A stretch of 64,000 nt of DNA from Candidatus Defluviibacillus avedoerensis (lineage in GTDB: Bacteria > Pseudomonadota > Gammaproteobacteria > Burkholderiales > Burkholderiaceae_C). Numbering within the stretch: position 1 is the stretch's first letter; each line of letters starts with the position of its first letter. The stretch is taken from positions 62,001 through 126,000 of the forward strand of contig JADJBS010000016.1 of NCBI GenBank assembly GCA_016703665.1. The letters run 5' to 3'. The position numbers and the translations under genes were made by a program. The notes below the pieces were generated by a model. The model did not search any database and had not been told where the DNA came from. It was given only the letters and a program-made list of their open reading frames with translations. Positions 63,132-64,000 of the stretch are shown here, piece after piece.

Positions 63132-64000
63132 TTAGCGGCGTGATTTGCGTTTTTTGCCTGCTGCCTTTTTGACGTTGTCGCGTAAGGTCTGAATAGGTGA
63201 ACGCGGTGCGCGGTCGCGCTCACGCTGGGTATCGCGTTCGGCGTCGCGATTGCCCCGTCTGGCGCTTGTTTTGCTCGGGGCCATGCCGTTGCCTGCAGTG
63301 ATGACGCCTTTGTCTTTGCCTGCACGGGCAAGCAAGGCCTCGCCCTCGCGCACCAGGCGGAAATCAATCTTGCGACCATCCAGGTCTACCCGGCTCACCT
63401 GCACACGCACCCGATCACCAATGTGGTACCTGATGCCAGTGCGTTCGCCGCGCAGCTCTTGCCTGGCTTCATCGAACTTGAAGTATTCGCCGCCCAGCTC
63501 TGTGATGTGAACCAGGCCTTCGACATACAAAGCATCGAGCGTGACGAAGATGCCAAAGCTGGTGGCCGTGGTGACCACGCCGCCATATTCCTCGCCCAAA
63601 TGCTCGCGCATGTATTTGCATTTGAGCCAGGCTTCCACGTCGCGGCTGGCCTCGTCAGCACGGCGCTCGTTGGCACTGCAATGCAGGCCTGCGGCTTGCC
63701 AGGCTTGGTTGGCGGCCTGCGCTGCTTTGCTGAGCTTTTGCGTGGGTTCACCCACTTTGCTGGAAACACGGCCTCCTGCGTTCTTGGCCAGACGCTTGGT
63801 CAACTTAGCATGCGCTTCGCCTGGAATGGGCAAGTTGGGTAGCTGGTACTTGGTCTTGTCCAGAATGGATTTGATAACCCTGTGCACCAGCAGATCGGGA
63901 TAACGGCGAATCGGGCTGGTGAAGTGGGTGTAAGCGTCAAACGCCAAGCCAAAGTGCCCACTGTTGATGGGGGTGTATATGGCCTGCTGCATGGAGCGCA
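63132..64000 (-). CDS. rnr: Ribonuclease R, C-terminal part (runs off the window)
   Basis: At least 289 residues of the C terminus, open at 64000. RSMQQAIYTPINSGHFGLAFDAYTHFTSPIRRYPDLLVHR is the RNB end motif. An S1 RNA-binding domain follows (KYMREHLGEEYGGVVTTATSFGIFVTLDALYVEGLVHITELG), then a long basic tail (RRGNRDAERDTQRERDRAPR...KKRKSRR) typical of RNase R. This 3'-5' exoribonuclease degrades structured RNA. The N-terminal cold-shock domains and most of the RNB catalytic region lie outside. Confidence 0.93.
   Translation of the reverse strand, partial: RSMQQAIYTPINSGHFGLAFDAYTHFTSPIRRYPDLLVHRVIKSILDKTKYQLPNLPIPGEAHAKLTKRLAKNAGGRVSSKVGEPTQKLSKAAQAANQAWQAAGLHCSANERRADEASRDVEAWLKCKYMREHLGEEYGGVVTTATSFGIFVTLDALYVEGLVHITELGGEYFKFDEARQELRGERTGIRYHIGDRVRVQVSRVDLDGRKIDFRLVREGEALLARAGKDKGVITAGNGMAPSKTSARRGNRDAERDTQRERDRAPRSPIQTLRDNVKKAAGKKRKSRR

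Overview
The window looks like chromosomal DNA of a motile, aerobic betaproteobacterium of the order Burkholderiales, most likely family Comamonadaceae (Rhodoferax/Polaromonas/Limnohabitans-like). This rests on gene content: three Bug-type solute-binding proteins and a TctCBA-like transporter, a monomeric NADP-isocitrate dehydrogenase, flhDC, a cysI-DUF934-cysH-cysD-cysN operon and a DmpR/XylR-type regulator of aromatic degradation. No rRNA, tRNA, integrase, transposase or CRISPR array was seen.

Layout. 1-7.9 kb: a short winged-helix regulator behind two palindromes, a NYN-domain protein, alkC, a DUF924 protein, rluE, a GST, the flagellar master regulators flhC/flhD split by an artificial-looking poly-G tract, an MDR reductase, a frameshifted DUF938 methyltransferase and a small secreted protein. 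7.9-14.4 kb: a leftward operon with a tripartite tricarboxylate-type transporter (SBP, small and large membrane subunits), a FAH-family enzyme, a ketopantoate-reductase-family enzyme and an acyl-CoA ligase, probably uptake and activation of an organic acid. 14.7-20.2 kb: gamma-glutamyltransferase lipoprotein, an RNA pseudouridine synthase, the YlqF GTPase, an SRAP protein lacking its usual Cys2, a DEDDy exonuclease and a DUF3761 protein. 20.5-29.4 kb: a leftward aromatic meta-cleavage cluster (two flavin hydroxylases, extradiol dioxygenase, C-C hydrolase, hydratase, Bug protein) with a good -24/-12 promoter, facing a rightward sigma-54 activator. Inverted repeats that resemble activator sites lie between them. 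29.7-37.2 kb: LRR-kinase, monomeric icd, a broken PPOX protein, a two-gene YeeE/YedE transporter, and a flavin hydroxylase divergent from an SDR across a perfect 16-bp palindrome.

37.4-48.3 kb: a YjfB-like motility protein, a multiply frameshifted 7TM-DISM/GGDEF gene, ProQ, small conserved proteins, YitT, hemerythrin, hydrolases, a third Bug protein next to a Rieske oxygenase with an in-frame stop, a zinc deacylase, UspA, TrxC and DUF427. 48.4-56.2 kb: assimilatory sulfate reduction (TauE-like permease, CysI, DUF934, CysH, CysD, CysN), then a 7Fe ferredoxin and a ferredoxin-NADP reductase. These two could feed the sulfite reductase, since no cysJ is present here. 56.3-61.4 kb: the least familiar part, a compact, AT-richer three-gene cassette encoding a class III nucleotide cyclase with TPR repeats, a PAP2/vanadium-haloperoxidase-like protein with an SYNG-repeat N terminus, and a cytoplasmic subtilisin-like protease. 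I regard it as the best candidate for an undescribed system. 61.4-64 kb: a LuxR-type regulator, a frameshifted SDR and the 3' part of rnr, which leaves the window.

A caution applies throughout. At least nine genes are broken, or have their ends changed, by single-base differences that lie mostly in short homopolymers, and one 171-bp stretch is almost pure G/C. Many 'pseudogenes' here are therefore probably sequencing or assembly errors.
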